Origin: an uncultured Gammaproteobacteria bacterium
GTDB lineage: Bacteria > Pseudomonadota > Gammaproteobacteria > Pseudomonadales > Azotimanducaceae_A
Direction of reading: 5' to 3'
DNA: 7,456 bases
Assembly (NCBI GenBank): GCA_913041025.1
Contig: CAJWGQ010000143.1
Span: forward strand, 1-7,456
Under the pieces are notes generated by a model that made no database searches, was not told where the DNA came from, and saw nothing but the letters and a program-made list of their open reading frames with translations. The position numbers were made by a program, and so were the translations under genes. Shown here piece by piece: positions 6,384 to 7,456 of this stretch; within the stretch, counting starts at the first letter, position 1; each line of letters begins with the position of its first letter.

Positions 6384-6411
6384 ATTATCCCTATTTATAT
6401 AATGCGCTCAA
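6384..6411 (-). promoter_or_regulatory. Candidate promoter for the second PhyH dioxygenase
   Basis: Read on the minus strand, TTGAGC (6406-6411) and GATAAT (6384-6389) are 16 bp apart, matching the -35 and -10 consensus at four and five of six bases. The -35 box lies within the last codons of the MOSC gene. Transcription would begin near 6377, about 40 bases before ATG 6339. Read-through from the MOSC gene remains possible as well. Confidence 0.4.
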
Positions 6412-7030
6412 GCTGACGCTGAAATTTACGTCTGGTTCTCGTGTCGATGGGCCAAGCTATAAAATTCTCTAGCTCAGCCCTGTTTAGATTACGATAGTTT
6501 GCGTGAAATAAATCAACAGTTGATGGCGCCGAATCATTGAGATATTCCAGCTCGAAATTTTCTCCCGCACTTAATTCGCCTTCATTGATCACTCGAAAGT
6601 AAAATCCCGAACGAGCTTCACGAGCAAAAAGCTTAGAGAATTGGTTATTTTGCATTGCCGCATTCAGCGTCTGGCAAGGAATTCTTGGCGCAGTCACTTC
6701 AAGTACGACCTGTTCAAAATGCAGCTGGCTTCCAATGGGTAGAGCAGCTGAACCTAAGCCTTCTAACGTTAAGTTCTCTCCAAAAGCGCCCTCCTCGACG
6801 GGATATCCCAGCTCCTTTGCCCACCAGTAATAATCCTCAATTCGATATCCATACACAGCCTGGTCAGGTCCACCATGATGCTTAGTATTGAGAACTCGGT
6901 CACCTGTAATCCCACTTTTTGAAACGTGCACTGGATCCAAGATCGGCAATTTGCGTATTCCAGTCACGACCTCTCTGCCTCTGCTCATTAACTTGCTGGG
7001 CTGGCCTACGTTTACACTGATTATCTTCAA
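6395..7030 (-). CDS. MOSC-domain protein, YiiM-like
   Basis: This 211-residue protein is close to the length of E. coli YiiM (about 224). MOSC motifs appear in order: ITGDRV (residues 41-46), KHHGGPDQAVYGY (50-62), EDYYWWAKELG (65-75), AFGENLTLEGL (82-92), IGSQLHF (99-105), PRIPCQTL with the conserved C119 (115-122), and FYFRVINEGELSAGE (143-157). The C-terminal helices, NRAELENFIAWP and beyond, resemble the YiiM-type 3-alpha extension. MOSC proteins bind sulfurated molybdenum cofactor or its sulfur; YiiM takes part in reducing N-hydroxylated compounds such as 6-N-hydroxylaminopurine. No electron-transfer domain is fused here. The start is TTG 7030: the frame has no ATG back to the stop at 7064-7066, and TTG gives KIISVNVGQP, the usual family N-terminus. 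It begins 7 bp after the HEAT-repeat stop, so translational coupling is likely; the ribosome site is weak. Confidence 0.9.
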   Translation of the reverse strand: MKIISVNVGQPSKLMSRGREVVTGIRKLPILDPVHVSKSGITGDRVLNTKHHGGPDQAVYGYRIEDYYWWAKELGYPVEEGAFGENLTLEGLGSAALPIGSQLHFEQVVLEVTAPRIPCQTLNAAMQNNQFSKLFAREARSGFYFRVINEGELSAGENFELEYLNDSAPSTVDLFHANYRNLNRAELENFIAWPIDTRTRRKFQRQLERII

Positions 7031-7037
7031 GGCATGG

Positions 7038-7456
7038 CTACCGCACAGGGTCTTCTTGTCGCATCACTTGATCAGAGATCGTGCGGTCTCCACTTTTGGG
7101 AAACGCATCCCACCGGCTCAAATTTAAATATTTTATGGCTGCCTTTAGAGCGCGCTCATTGTCTAGTCTTTGCAACGCCTCAATCGACCAGCCTCTCACA
7201 TGGTGGTGCCAGTCCTGAAGATTCATTATTAATCCGTCAACAATCAACTCAGAGCACACCTTGTTACCTAGCTGAGCAATGGAAAAGGCAGTATTTCTTC
7301 TGACAATAGCATCCTCGTCTTTTAGTGCGTTTTCGAGTTTTTGTATTAATGTTCCCTCACATTCATCTAGATGCTGTGCGATTAGGCCAATCGCTTCGAT
7401 AGCGTAACGCCTAACAACCACGGATTGACTGCTGGCTGCCTTTATAATTAATTCCA
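7038..7456 (-). CDS. HEAT-repeat protein, N-terminal part outside window
   Basis: The frame is open from the window end to TAG 7038-7040, giving 138 visible codons. A GTG at 7421 could be read as a start, but the frame continues upstream through ELIIKAASSQS, which completes a helical repeat, so the gene very probably extends beyond the window. Three HEAT/PBS-lyase-type repeats are seen around VVRRYAIEAIGLIA, AIVRRNTAFSIAQLG and HHVRGWSIEALQRL, each with the VR and Ala/Leu-rich helix pattern. HEAT arrays form alpha-solenoids for protein binding; some relatives act as chromophore lyases, but nothing here points to that. The polar tail (SGDRTISDQVMRQEDPVR) is not part of a repeat. It is the first visible gene of a minus-strand series with the MOSC gene 7 bp downstream. 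Confidence 0.85.
   Translation of the reverse strand, partial: ELIIKAASSQSVVVRRYAIEAIGLIAQHLDECEGTLIQKLENALKDEDAIVRRNTAFSIAQLGNKVCSELIVDGLIMNLQDWHHHVRGWSIEALQRLDNERALKAAIKYLNLSRWDAFPKSGDRTISDQVMRQEDPVR

Noticed and set aside
6224..6472. Plus-strand open frame of 82 codons
   Set aside because: Antisense across the start of the second dioxygenase and the end of the MOSC gene; no motif or ribosome site.
7034..7303. Plus-strand open frames opposite the HEAT-repeat gene (also 6655-6885 and 6888-7127)
   Set aside because: They are antisense to clear MOSC and HEAT coding sequence and their translations show no domain.

Overview
The window reads as ordinary bacterial chromosome: dense genes, short gaps, and about 45% GC by eye. 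No rRNA, tRNA, CRISPR array, transposase or phage gene is visible. The gene mix (two PhyH-family dioxygenases, a deazaflavin-type nitroreductase, a RidA relative, an SDR, a MOSC protein and a HAMP sensor) would fit a marine or aquatic gammaproteobacterium. That placement is an impression from gene content, not a demonstrated assignment.

Left part (1-2012): a membrane sensor protein on the minus strand is cut by the window start. It has TM-periplasmic sensor-TM-HAMP-coiled coil, its output domain lies outside, and it probably starts at TTG 1374. Divergent from it, about 90 bp away, is a secreted mono-haem c-type cytochrome (1467-2012). The gap holds a dyad, CCACTA-N10-TAGTGG.

Middle part (2022-5045): a minus-strand pair consists of a deazaflavin (F420)-type nitroreductase followed by a classical SDR oxidoreductase. 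Divergent from that pair is a plus-strand PhyH-family Fe(II)/2-oxoglutarate dioxygenase, which ends 17 bp from a convergent RidA-family gene. The RidA protein has Trp where the catalytic Arg normally sits.

Right part (5200-7456): all on the minus strand, in transcription order, are a HEAT-repeat protein (cut by the window end), a MOSC-domain protein starting 7 bp after it at a TTG, and a second, unrelated-looking PhyH dioxygenase. A 154-bp gap with AT-rich inverted repeats separates the second PhyH gene from ridA.

Taken together, 2022-6339 looks like a small accessory set of oxidoreductases: two dioxygenases, an SDR, a putative F420 enzyme and a Rid protein. Such a set could oxidise and process one hydrophobic or amine-containing small molecule. 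The substrate cannot be read from the sequence, and joint function is an inference from clustering only. I do not see a clearly new defence or mobile system here.
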